Below are positions 7,741-14,182 of a stretch of 21,739 bases of DNA, piece after piece. Each line of letters starts with the position of its first letter. Position 1 is the stretch's first letter. The stretch lies in NCBI GenBank assembly GCA_964244955.1, contig CAXTKQ010000063.1:1-21739 (forward strand), read 5' to 3'. The position numbers were made by a program, and so were the translations under genes. The notes under the pieces are model-generated. The model was not told where the DNA came from, did no database searches, and saw nothing but the letters and a program-made list of their open reading frames with translations. Source of the DNA: Mucilaginibacter_A sp964244955 (lineage in GTDB: Bacteria > Bacteroidota > Bacteroidia > Sphingobacteriales > Sphingobacteriaceae).

Positions 7741-8505
7741 TTATTCAAAATCGAAATTTAAATCAAAAGAAGAAATGAATGATGTTCTGATTGTAAACAA
7801 ATCCTGAGTTAGATTATCAGTTATTATGCCACAACTTGAACCACTCCATAAATTAGAATACAGCTCGTATTCTCCAGAAGCATTTTTTGCAATTACACTA
7901 ACTACATAGGCACGATTAAGCAACAATGTTTTATCCAAAATTATTTTTGGAGGTACATTAATATTGTATTGACTATTAGAAGTTTTAAATACGTTCTTTA
8001 TTGATGGACTTGTATATAAAGTTACAAGACTTGCTATTGGGCCGTATGTGTTACTCGGGAATTGTTGAATTTTTACATAAACGTCTGCTGTATCAGTTAA
8101 TGGCCAACCTGCTTTCGCATACATTGCATCTGTATTGTTCCAGTAAATTTTGTTGATCACAATATTTTTCAGTACCCTGTCCAGCACCGTTACTTTTTTT
8201 GAAACAGTTACCGTTTTTCCGTTACTTGCTTGCGCTGTTAGGATTACATTGTAAGTTCCTGATTTAGGATATGAAAGTACCAATTGGTTATCCGTTGATT
8301 TGCGTCCATCGCCTAAATCCCAACTTATAGACGAAGCATTACTTACCGAACTTATAAGCATCGTAGTATCAGTAGTAGCCAGGCGAAACGCTGTTGCGTT
8401 GTTATGGCTAAAAGTAAAATCAGCAGTTGGCTGCGCTGTGTTATTTTCTTTTTTACATGAAGCGAATAGCGTAGCAAATATTAAAGCGGTTATGATTCTT
8501 TTCAT
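7741..8505 (-). CDS. PKD-domain lipoprotein
   Basis: 254 residues. The N-terminus MKRIITALIFATLFASCKKE is a lipoprotein signal with the lipobox ending at Cys17; the KKEN after Cys does not match the strongly acidic surface-export signal known in Bacteroidota, so the side of the outer membrane is uncertain. Residues about 27-110 form a PKD (Ig-like) domain, shown by SWDLGDGRKSTDN followed by YPKSGTYNVILTAQASNGKT. The remaining 140 residues are beta-rich and unrecognised (IVINKIYWNN..., YVVSVIAKNASGEYELYSN); the end of the protein is acidic and Phe-rich (SSFDLNFDFE). It is likely a binding or structural surface protein; no catalytic motif is seen. It stands alone, with no obvious operon partner. 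Confidence 0.8.
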   Translation of the reverse strand: MKRIITALIFATLFASCKKENNTAQPTADFTFSHNNATAFRLATTDTTMLISSVSNASSISWDLGDGRKSTDNQLVLSYPKSGTYNVILTAQASNGKTVTVSKKVTVLDRVLKNIVINKIYWNNTDAMYAKAGWPLTDTADVYVKIQQFPSNTYGPIASLVTLYTSPSIKNVFKTSNSQYNINVPPKIILDKTLLLNRAYVVSVIAKNASGEYELYSNLWSGSSCGIITDNLTQDLFTIRTSFISSFDLNFDFE

Positions 8506-8937
8506 ATCAATAATTTTTTACCAAAATAGAAAGTTTAATCTAAAATATTACTTTTCAAATTATTGTAAAGAACCTTTTACACACTATTGTTTTCTCCCAA
8601 AACTTACCACCACCACCTTTCCTACTAAAATCCCAATCCCTACTTTTACCAGATGCTGAAAGCAAGGCCAATCAAAAAATCGTAGAAAAGCTTGTTAGGG
8701 AAGAATAAATAAACGATGAGCCGACAACGTTGATATGAAATTAGCGAACAACCTGTGTCTGGTCGAAATCTTTACAGAATTCATCAACAAGACAAAAAAT
8801 ATCGCTAATTTTATCGAAGTCAATTATATGAAACTTATACCTAAATTTTTTAATTTTCAGATACTTAGGTACGCTTACATTTCTTATAATTGACAAATTT
8901 TATTCCGATTTTTAATTAAACCTAAGCTATAAATTAA
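8506..8937. other. 432-bp intergenic region, possible gene remnants
   Basis: No convincing gene. Around 8647-8706 the plus strand reads PDAESKANQKIVEKLVREE then a stop, with codon use that looks coding, as if it were the tail of a decayed gene. A 52-codon frame at 8735-8893 (MKLANNLCLVEIFTEF...) is also open but is unsupported. AAATTAGCGA (8738-8747) and TCGCTAATTT (8808-8817) form a 10-bp inverted repeat about 60 bp apart. The promoter of the downstream MFS gene must lie here, but I see no clean TAnnTTTG box. Confidence 0.4.
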
Positions 8938-10206
8938 ATGGCTGCACAGAAACGCTCGATCTTTGACAAAATAGGCCTGCCCCAAAATTTGGCTTGGGGC
9001 TATTTAGGAATTCTGATATTTATGATTGGTGACGGACTGGAAGGTGGCTGGTTAAGCCCCTACATACAACACCGTGGGCTAAGCATACAGGAATCGGCAC
9101 TGCTTTTTACTGCATACGGCGTAACCATTGCGATAGCTTCATGGTTTTCGGGTGTACTTACAGAAAGCTATGGCCCCAGGAAAACTATGTTTGCCGGGAT
9201 ACTTTTTTATATTGTTGGTACAGCAGGGTTTATTGGTTTAGCGTTGCCTGATCTGCATTATCCGCTGATGCTGCTTACTTATGCTATCCGGGGTTTTGGT
9301 TATCCCTTGTTTGCCTACTCCTTCCTGGTTTGGATCAGTTACCGTAGCCCGCAAAATAAATTAAGCACCGCTGCCGGCTGGTTTTGGTTTGTATTTACCG
9401 GAGGGCTAAACGTATTTGGCGCTTATTATTCCAGTTGGGCTATTATCCATTTGGGTTATTTAAATACATTATGGAGCTCTATATTTTGGGTTGCGCTGGG
9501 TGCGTTTTTTGCGTTGGTGATAAACACCGACAAGTTTGAAACCAGTACCGTTGCAAACAAGACCAGTAAGCTTGACGAGCTAAAGAAGGGTATTTCCATT
9601 ATGAAGGAAGAGCCAAAGGTTTTGCTTTGCGGAATTATACGTATCATAAACACGACTTCGCAATTCGCATTCCTGGTTTTTATGCCTACCTATATGGAAA
9701 AGCATGGTTTTTCAATCACGCAATGGCTGCAAATGTGGGCAACAATCTTTACTTCAAACATCATATTTAATTTAATTTTTGGCTTTGTAGGCGATGCCTT
9801 TGGCTGGAAGAACACGGTATTCTGGTTTGGCTGTATCGGTTGCGCGATTAGCACATTGCTATTTTATTATTCGCCTGTAATTTTTGGTAACAACTTCTGG
9901 ATCGTGCTGTTATGTGGCTGTTTGTGGGGCTGCTTATTGGCCGGGTTTGTACCCCTGACTGCCCTAACACCGTCATTAGTTAACAAGGATAAAGGCGCAG
10001 CTATGGCCGTTCTTAATCTGGGGGCTGGTTTAGCGGTATTTGTAGGCCCTGCTATTGTAGGCATATTTATTGGGAGTGTGGGCAGCACTGGTGTAATATG
10101 GATATTGTCGGGTCTGTATGTGATCGCTGCTATACTTACTTTATTCATTGCGCTTCCCGGCAATGCAAAAACATCCAATCCGGCACCGGCTGTAATAGCT
10201 GTTTAA
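8938..10206 (+). CDS. MFS polyol permease (ribitol/D-arabinitol transporter type)
   Basis: 422 residues with about 12 transmembrane helices in two halves around a cytoplasmic loop near residues 200-225 (DKFETSTVANKTSKLDELKK). It resembles the enterobacterial RbtT/DalT polyol permeases: IGLPQNLAWGYLGILIFMIG, DGLEGGWLSPYIQHRGLS and the MFS loop ESYGPRKTMFAG (between helices 2 and 3, a variant of GxxxDRxGRR) followed by YAIRGFGYPLFAYSFLVWIS. It would import a five- or six-carbon sugar alcohol by proton symport. The next gene is a polyol dehydrogenase on the same strand, which supports a polyol substrate. The stop codon is immediately followed by the long repeat at 10208, which lies between transporter and dehydrogenase. 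The exact polyol cannot be read from the sequence. Confidence 0.9.
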   Translation: MAAQKRSIFDKIGLPQNLAWGYLGILIFMIGDGLEGGWLSPYIQHRGLSIQESALLFTAYGVTIAIASWFSGVLTESYGPRKTMFAGILFYIVGTAGFIGLALPDLHYPLMLLTYAIRGFGYPLFAYSFLVWISYRSPQNKLSTAAGWFWFVFTGGLNVFGAYYSSWAIIHLGYLNTLWSSIFWVALGAFFALVINTDKFETSTVANKTSKLDELKKGISIMKEEPKVLLCGIIRIINTTSQFAFLVFMPTYMEKHGFSITQWLQMWATIFTSNIIFNLIFGFVGDAFGWKNTVFWFGCIGCAISTLLFYYSPVIFGNNFWIVLLCGCLWGCLLAGFVPLTALTPSLVNKDKGAAMAVLNLGAGLAVFVGPAIVGIFIGSVGSTGVIWILSGLYVIAAILTLFIALPGNAKTSNPAPAVIAV

Positions 10207-10207
10207 C

Positions 10208-10363
10208 GCCTATTTAAATTTTGTTAAAGGTATTTTCTATACTTCTTTTACCATAGTAAAATCATTGTCTCATTGTACTTTTTGTATTGAAGCAGCATCT
10301 AAACAAAATTTATAGGCATAAAAGAAGCATTATATATTTTTATGATAAAAATTTAAACAGGCC
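10208..10363. repeat. Long (156 bp) element with nested inverted repeats, copy 2
   Basis: Outer ends: GCCTATTTAAATTTT at 10208 against the complement of AAAATTTAAACAGGC ending about 10362. Inner ends: ATACTTCTTTTA at 10239-10250 against TAAAAGAAGCAT at 10319-10330. The interior shares CATTGTACTTTTTGTATT and TTTATAGGCATAAAAGAAGC with the 12044 copy, and TAAAATCATTGTCT with the 950 copy. It begins one base after the MFS stop codon and ends 51 bp before the dehydrogenase start, so it sits inside a probable operon. Confidence 0.85.
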
Positions 10364-10414
10364 CTATACCTGGCCAACCTAAAAACTATTTGATCAATCA
10401 ATCATCATACAAAC

Positions 10415-11893
10415 ATGGTATTAAAGCTTAATGAAATAAATATAGGGCTGTTATCAAAAGATATTAAAGCACCTCAATACGAGCGTTCTAAAGTGGGGCA
10501 AGGCATTGTACATATCGGTGTTGGCGGGTTCCATCGTGCCCATCAAACGGTATATACCGAAGACCTGTTTGACCAGGGCGAAGATTTGCAATGGGGTTTT
10601 TGCGGCATAGGTTTACTGGAACACGATATTAAAATGCGCGACGTTATGCAGGCACAAAACCATTTGTACACTTTGTTGGTGCGAAGCGTAGCGGGAGACG
10701 TTCCCCGTATTGTAGGCTCTATCGTCAATTACCTATTCGCTCCGGGCAACGAGAACGCGGTAATCGAAAAAATGGCCGGCATGGAAACAAAAATAGTTTC
10801 CTTAACCATTACGGAAGGCGGATATTACATTCATTCAGGAACGGGGGAATTTGATAGTTCGCACCCTGATATTCAATACGATTTAAAGCATTCAGAAAAA
10901 CCGAAAAGTTCATTTGGTTACCTGTTGGCAGCATTGAACCTTCGCCGCCTGCGTGGCCAGGTACCATTTACCATTATGTCTTGCGATAATATCCAGGGAA
11001 ACGGATCGGTAGCAAGAAAAATGCTTTTAAGTTTCGCGCAGTTAGGCAACCCCGAACTGGCAACCTGGATTGCTGCTGAGGTGGCCTTCCCTAATAGTAT
11101 GGTTGACCGTATCACGCCCGCAACGACAGATGAGCAAAGGGATTTGGTGCGCGAAAAGTTTGGTATTGACGATGGCTGGCCGGTAATGACAGAGCCGTTT
11201 AAGCAATGGGTGATTGAAGACCATTTTACTTTAGGCCGCCCTGCATGGGAAAAAGTTGGCGCACAAATGACCACCGATGTCTTGCCATATGAGGTTATGA
11301 AATTAAGGTTGTTAAATGCGGCGCATCAAGCGCTTTGTTATGTGGGCATATTGCTGGGTTACGAATTTGTACACGAGGCTATGGGAGACGCTGACATCAG
11401 CAAGCTGGTAACATTAATGATGGATGTGGATGTAACGCCCATATTAGCTGAAGTGCCTGGCGTGGACCTATCAGCATATAAGAAAACACTGATTGAACGT
11501 TTCGCCAATCCCGCTATAGGCGACCAGCTTTCGCGGATTGGCATATACGGGTCAACAGGGATCCCCAAATTTGTATTGCCATCAATCGAAGAACAGTTAC
11601 GCTGCGGAGGGTCTATTAAATTCCTTGCCTTTGTAATAGCAAGTTGGATCCGTTATTTAGATGGCAAGGACGAGAAAGGCAAAACCATTACCATGAAGGA
11701 CCCTAATGCCCCCAAATTACATGCAATTGCCATCAAATCCAATAAAAGCGCGGCACCTCTACTCCAGTTAAGGGAAATATTTAGTGAGGATTTGGCCAAC
11801 GCGCCATTGTTTAAAGATACGGTCGGAAAATACCTTTCCGATTTTTATGAAAAAGGGGCCCGTGCTACCTTACGCGAAACTATAACCGGATAA
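10415..11893 (+). CDS. Mannitol 2-dehydrogenase family polyol dehydrogenase
   Basis: 492 residues, matching the 493 of Pseudomonas mannitol 2-dehydrogenase, a long-chain, metal-independent NAD(H) enzyme that oxidises D-mannitol to fructose (and often D-arabinitol to D-xylulose). The nucleotide-binding segment is GIVHIGVGGFHRAHQ (residues 30-44). SLTITEGGYY (129-138) and MSCDNIQGNG (188-197, with Asn192) are family blocks. The catalytic region EVMKLRLLNAAHQALCYVG carries Lys296, Asn301 and His304, aligning with Lys295, Asn300 and His303 of the Pseudomonas enzyme. It follows a polyol MFS permease and precedes a truncated HAD phosphatase 18 bp downstream, forming a polyol-use cluster. No kinase for the ketose product is in the window. 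Arabinitol and sorbitol are also plausible substrates. Confidence 0.93.
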   Translation: MVLKLNEINIGLLSKDIKAPQYERSKVGQGIVHIGVGGFHRAHQTVYTEDLFDQGEDLQWGFCGIGLLEHDIKMRDVMQAQNHLYTLLVRSVAGDVPRIVGSIVNYLFAPGNENAVIEKMAGMETKIVSLTITEGGYYIHSGTGEFDSSHPDIQYDLKHSEKPKSSFGYLLAALNLRRLRGQVPFTIMSCDNIQGNGSVARKMLLSFAQLGNPELATWIAAEVAFPNSMVDRITPATTDEQRDLVREKFGIDDGWPVMTEPFKQWVIEDHFTLGRPAWEKVGAQMTTDVLPYEVMKLRLLNAAHQALCYVGILLGYEFVHEAMGDADISKLVTLMMDVDVTPILAEVPGVDLSAYKKTLIERFANPAIGDQLSRIGIYGSTGIPKFVLPSIEEQLRCGGSIKFLAFVIASWIRYLDGKDEKGKTITMKDPNAPKLHAIAIKSNKSAAPLLQLREIFSEDLANAPLFKDTVGKYLSDFYEKGARATLRETITG

Positions 11894-11911
11894 CAGATTA
11901 AATGTAGGGCA

Positions 11912-12016
11912 ATGGATAGCAAACTTACTGGCAATTACGACAGCATCATTTTCGATCTCGACGGAACCTTTTGGGATAATACCAGCGGTTTTCCTTTTAA
12001 GTGGAACCTCTGGTAA
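11912..12016 (+). pseudogene. Truncated HAD-family phosphatase (N-terminal 34 residues)
   Basis: An ATG 18 bp after the dehydrogenase stop opens a 34-residue frame starting MDSKLTGNYDSIIFDLDGTF, the exact start of a HAD-superfamily sugar-phosphatase-like protein: motif I DxDGT has nucleophile Asp15 and general acid/base Asp17. The frame then reads WDNTSGFPFKWNLW and stops. Normal members are over 200 residues, so the cap domain and motifs II-IV are missing. No continuation is recognisable in other frames before the repeat at 12044. The gene was therefore probably cut by a deletion, perhaps with a frameshift, and cannot be a working phosphatase. Its tight spacing suggests it was the third gene of the polyol operon. 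Confidence 0.75.
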
Positions 12017-12043
12017 ATAAAGAAATAATGTTTTTTGAATTGT

Positions 12044-12199
12044 AGGGCTTGTTTAAATTTTATCCGGCTTATCCCCAATACTTCTTTTACCACCTAAAAA
12101 TTGGTGTTGCATTGTACTTTTTGTATTTGTTGAAAAGGCAAACACTAAATTTATAGGCATAAAAGAAGCATTCGACAAAGAGAATTTCCAATTAAACAG
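12044..12199. repeat. Long (about 156 bp) element with nested inverted repeats, copy 3
   Basis: Left outer end AGGGCTTGTTTAAATTTT (12044-12061). Inner ends ATACTTCTTTTA at 12078-12089 and TAAAAGAAGCAT at 12160-12171. The right outer end is degenerate (AATTTCCAATTAAACAG, 12183-12199), so that limit is approximate. Same orientation as the 10208 copy. It starts 28 bp after the truncated HAD frame and lies between convergent transcription units. Confidence 0.8.
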
Positions 12200-12210
12200 T
12201 ATTTGTTTTG

Positions 12211-12250
12211 AAAAACTGGTCGGGCGTATTTTTACACCCAGCCAGTTTTT
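12211..12250. terminator. Bidirectional terminator after the SDR gene
   Basis: AAAAACTGG (12211-12219) pairs perfectly with CCAGTTTTT (12242-12250), with further inner pairing GGGCGT/ACACCC. T-runs flank it on both strands. It lies 11 bp past the SDR stop (minus strand) and also faces the polyol cluster. Confidence 0.75.
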
Positions 12251-12261
12251 AATTTGAAATA

Positions 12262-13014
12262 TTAAAGCGTTTTTACACCACCGTCCAACACCAATTCTGC
12301 GCCTACCATATATTTAGAGGCATCTGATGCTAAATACAGGAAGCCTTCCGCAATTTCTTCTGAAGTGCCTAAACGTTTCACAGGAATCATGTTAGCAGCC
12401 ATGTAATCTTTTAAGCCGGCAACTTTTTCTTTTGAGCCGCCAGATCTTCCAAATAAAGGGGTATCTATGGCACCCGGAGACAAAACATTTACCCGGATGT
12501 TCCTTTCCAGCAGTTCATTGGAAAAGCTTCTGGCCAGAGACCGCACTGCGGCTTTCGTAGCTGCATAAGCACTGTAAGTACTGAAGCTTTTTTCATTGGT
12601 GGCACTGGAAGTGAAAATAACGGAAGCGCCATCATTTAAGTAAGGCAAGGCCAGTTGAACAGAAAAAAACGCCCCTTTAAAATTAATGTTACTTACTTGG
12701 TCAAATAGTTCTTCGGTAAAATCCGCTAATGGTGCTGCAGAATCTACCCCTGCATTTACCACCAGCACATCAATCTTGCCAAGTTTTGCACTTACTTCTT
12801 CATACGTTTTTTTAATACTGTTTAAATCTGAAACATCACTTACGATGCTGATTGCTCCTTCACCTATAGTTTCTGCCGCACTGGTTAAAGTAGTTTGGTT
12901 GCGCCCGGTGATAGCTACTTTGGCGCCTTGTTGTGCAAATAATACGGCTGTTGCCAATCCGATACCGCTGTTGCCACCTGTGATAACAGCTACTTTGTTT
13001 TCTAACTTTTTCAT
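12262..13014 (-). CDS. SDR-family NAD(P)-dependent oxidoreductase
   Basis: 250 residues of a classical short-chain dehydrogenase/reductase. The Rossmann cofactor motif TGGNSGIG is at residues 12-19, NAG at 87-89, the catalytic Ser in FTSSA (about 136-137) and the YxxxK pair in YAATK (Tyr150, Lys154). The C-terminus ends with GAELVLDGG, typical of the family. TGRNQ after strand 2 (36-40), with Arg and no acidic residue, suggests NADP(H) preference. The substrate is unknown. It is transcribed divergently from an HxlR-type regulator across 92 bp holding two palindromes, the usual layout for a reductase controlled by a redox- or aldehyde-responsive HxlR protein. It ends at a strong terminator. 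Confidence 0.92.
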   Translation of the reverse strand: MKKLENKVAVITGGNSGIGLATAVLFAQQGAKVAITGRNQTTLTSAAETIGEGAISIVSDVSDLNSIKKTYEEVSAKLGKIDVLVVNAGVDSAAPLADFTEELFDQVSNINFKGAFFSVQLALPYLNDGASVIFTSSATNEKSFSTYSAYAATKAAVRSLARSFSNELLERNIRVNVLSPGAIDTPLFGRSGGSKEKVAGLKDYMAANMIPVKRLGTSEEIAEGFLYLASDASKYMVGAELVLDGGVKTL

Positions 13015-13032
13015 TTATATTTTATTTATTGC

Positions 13033-13040
13033 CAAAGGTA
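13033..13040 (-). promoter_or_regulatory. Candidate -7 box (TACCTTTG) for the SDR gene
   Basis: On the minus strand TACCTTTG matches TAnnTTTG exactly, about 19 bp before the ATG. No clear -33 TTG is seen. The palindrome at 13042-13055 lies immediately upstream of it, where a bound regulator would block or modulate polymerase. Confidence 0.45.
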
Positions 13041-13041
13041 G

Positions 13042-13055
13042 ATAGCAAATGCTAT
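13042..13055. promoter_or_regulatory. Palindromic operator candidate 1 (ATAGCA-AA-TGCTAT)
   Basis: Perfect 6-bp arms around a 2-bp AA spacer, between the SDR -7 box and the hxlR-type gene's -7 box. Same architecture as candidate 2, with centres 28 bp apart. Confidence 0.5.
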
Positions 13056-13062
13056 ATATTTG
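13055..13062 (+). promoter_or_regulatory. Candidate -7 box (TATATTTG) for the HxlR regulator
   Basis: TATATTTG matches TAnnTTTG exactly, and a TTG at 13029-13031 lies 23 bp upstream as a possible -33 element. The predicted transcript start is near 13069, about 38 bp before the ATG chosen at 13107. Confidence 0.5.
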
Positions 13063-13069
13063 TGTGCAG

Positions 13070-13083
13070 TATACTAAAGTATA
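13070..13083. promoter_or_regulatory. Palindromic operator candidate 2 (TATACT-AA-AGTATA)
   Basis: Perfect 6-bp arms with an AA spacer at the predicted transcript start of the HxlR gene, suited to autorepression. Confidence 0.5.
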
Positions 13084-13106
13084 GCAGTATCAAAAATAAA
13101 GCGAAA

Positions 13107-13445
13107 ATGAAAACAGAATGTGATTACGACAACGCTTGCCCAGAGATGAAATATATCCACGACACATTGTATGTCATTAGTGGTAAGTGGAAAATGCTCA
13201 TCATTGTCTCCTTGAGAAATGGAAACAAGCGTTACCGGGAAATTGCCAAAAGCATACCCAATATCACTTTCAGGATGTTATCCAAAGAACTGAAAGAAAT
13301 GGAGATGAACAAACTGGTTTCAAGAACGGTTCAAAGCAGCACACCCGTTTCTGTAGATTACGAACTGACGGAATATTGCAAAACATTGTGGCCGCTGTTG
13401 GGCGAAATGATCAATTGGGGAAAACATCACCGAAAAGTTATATAA
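13107..13445 (+). CDS. HxlR-family winged-helix transcriptional regulator
   Basis: 112 residues from the ATG at 13107. A longer frame from 13029 is open, but its extra 26 residues have no family match and would cover the promoter and both palindromes, so the internal start is preferred. The N-terminus CDYDNACPEMKYI has Cys5 and Cys11 (the second in the conserved CP position, the redox-sensing Cys of many HxlR proteins). The winged helix follows: VISGKWKMLIIVSLRNGNKR, then YREIAKSIPNITFRMLSKEL with the recognition helix, then KLVSRTVQSSTPVSVDYELT for the wing. HxlR proteins bind palindromes as dimers and usually control a divergent oxidoreductase gene; here that is the SDR gene. Confidence 0.9.
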   Translation: MKTECDYDNACPEMKYIHDTLYVISGKWKMLIIVSLRNGNKRYREIAKSIPNITFRMLSKELKEMEMNKLVSRTVQSSTPVSVDYELTEYCKTLWPLLGEMINWGKHHRKVI

Positions 13446-13657
13446 GTATTTCCTTAACTTTTATGATGGTTAATCCTTCTATAGCCATGGTTTTTTAGGT
13501 TGATAATAAACCCCGGGTCTGTAAACTGTTTCAGACCGTGTTTCTTGCCTTGTTCTATCATCCTAAACCGAAAGAATAAACCTTCTTTAAGCAGTTTTCG
13601 GCTTTTATGGTCGAAATAAGATTTCCCCCTGCGGTAAGAAATGACAAAACGCACAAT
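13446..13657. other. Intergenic region with decayed repeat and stem-loop
   Basis: 212 bp between the HxlR gene and the 172-aa gene. A 66-codon GTG-started frame covers 13454-13654 on the minus strand, but part of it (13609-13648) is a divergent copy of the TGTCATTTCGACC repeat found at 20914 and 21071, so it is probably not a gene. GGTCTG (13516-13521) and CAGACC (13532-13537) form a short stem-loop. Confidence 0.55.
13609..13648 (-). repeat. Divergent copy of the TGTCATTTCGACC repeat arm
   Basis: Read on the minus strand, TTTGTCATTTCTTACCGCAG then GGGGAAATCTTATTTCGACC aligns with TTTGTCATTTCGACCGTAGG then GAGAAATCCTATTTCAACT at 20912 with about six differences and one insertion by eye over 40 bases. 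Confidence 0.55.
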
Positions 13658-14176
13658 TTAATATACTTCTGCTTTTAAAAAACCTGCTTTTTGTAAAGCT
13701 GCGCCTGTTTCATCGGGTTTTTGTGTACCAATCAACAGTTTGCTGCCATCTTTAAAAACCAATTGAATGCCTTGGTTTCCGGAAACGTTGTATGCTTTTC
13801 CTTTTCCAAACAAACCTAAACGCAAGCCCCAGCCACCATAATCTAATATTGGATTGTACTCTCGTACAAAAGCCAATCCGATTGTTTTTGTAGAAAAATT
13901 TATGAACTTGAGATGAAAAGGGAAAAGGCGGACACGGATATTTTCGGGGGTAATTACAGTTTCTAAACGACAGCTTAACAGGAGAATTGCAGCTAATACA
14001 GGAATAATAATTGCGCCAATATTAGCCAGGTTAAGGTATTCCTGAAAAGAAAAGTTGTGCAGTTTGCCTTTTTGTACAATAGTATAAATGGTGATGGCAA
14101 AAGCAAAAACCATAATCAGCCACAACCACCATTGCTTAAAACGTTGTGTTTCTTTAAATAAAACTTCGGTTTCCAT
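13658..14176 (-). CDS. Two-helix membrane protein with PH-like C-terminal domain
   Basis: 172 residues. Two transmembrane helices, at about residues 16-35 (WWLWLIMVFAFAITIYTIV) and 50-68 (ANIGAIIIPVLAAILLLSC), are followed by a cytoplasmic, beta-rich region of about 100 residues: ETVITPENIRVRLFPFHLKF, then a glycine-rich YGGWGLRLGLFGKGKAYNVS, then IQLVFKDGSKLLIGTQKPDE. This pattern resembles bacterial PH-type domains attached to membrane anchors, but the assignment is by eye. No catalytic residues are evident. It begins 6 bp after the hydrolase stop and is the last gene of the four-gene operon led by the DUF2089 regulator. A role in membrane or envelope homeostasis is inferred from context only. 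Confidence 0.75.
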   Translation of the reverse strand: METEVLFKETQRFKQWWLWLIMVFAFAITIYTIVQKGKLHNFSFQEYLNLANIGAIIIPVLAAILLLSCRLETVITPENIRVRLFPFHLKFINFSTKTIGLAFVREYNPILDYGGWGLRLGLFGKGKAYNVSGNQGIQLVFKDGSKLLIGTQKPDETGAALQKAGFLKAEVY

Positions 14177-14182
14177 TTGGGT

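Noticed and set aside
8735..8893. 52-codon frame before the MFS gene as a small protein.
   Set aside because: No hydrophobic, domain or start-site support; mentioned only as a possible remnant.
13029..13106. Longer start for the HxlR gene (138 residues).
   Set aside because: The extra residues have no family match and would overlap the promoter and both palindromes; the ATG at 13107 fits the family length.
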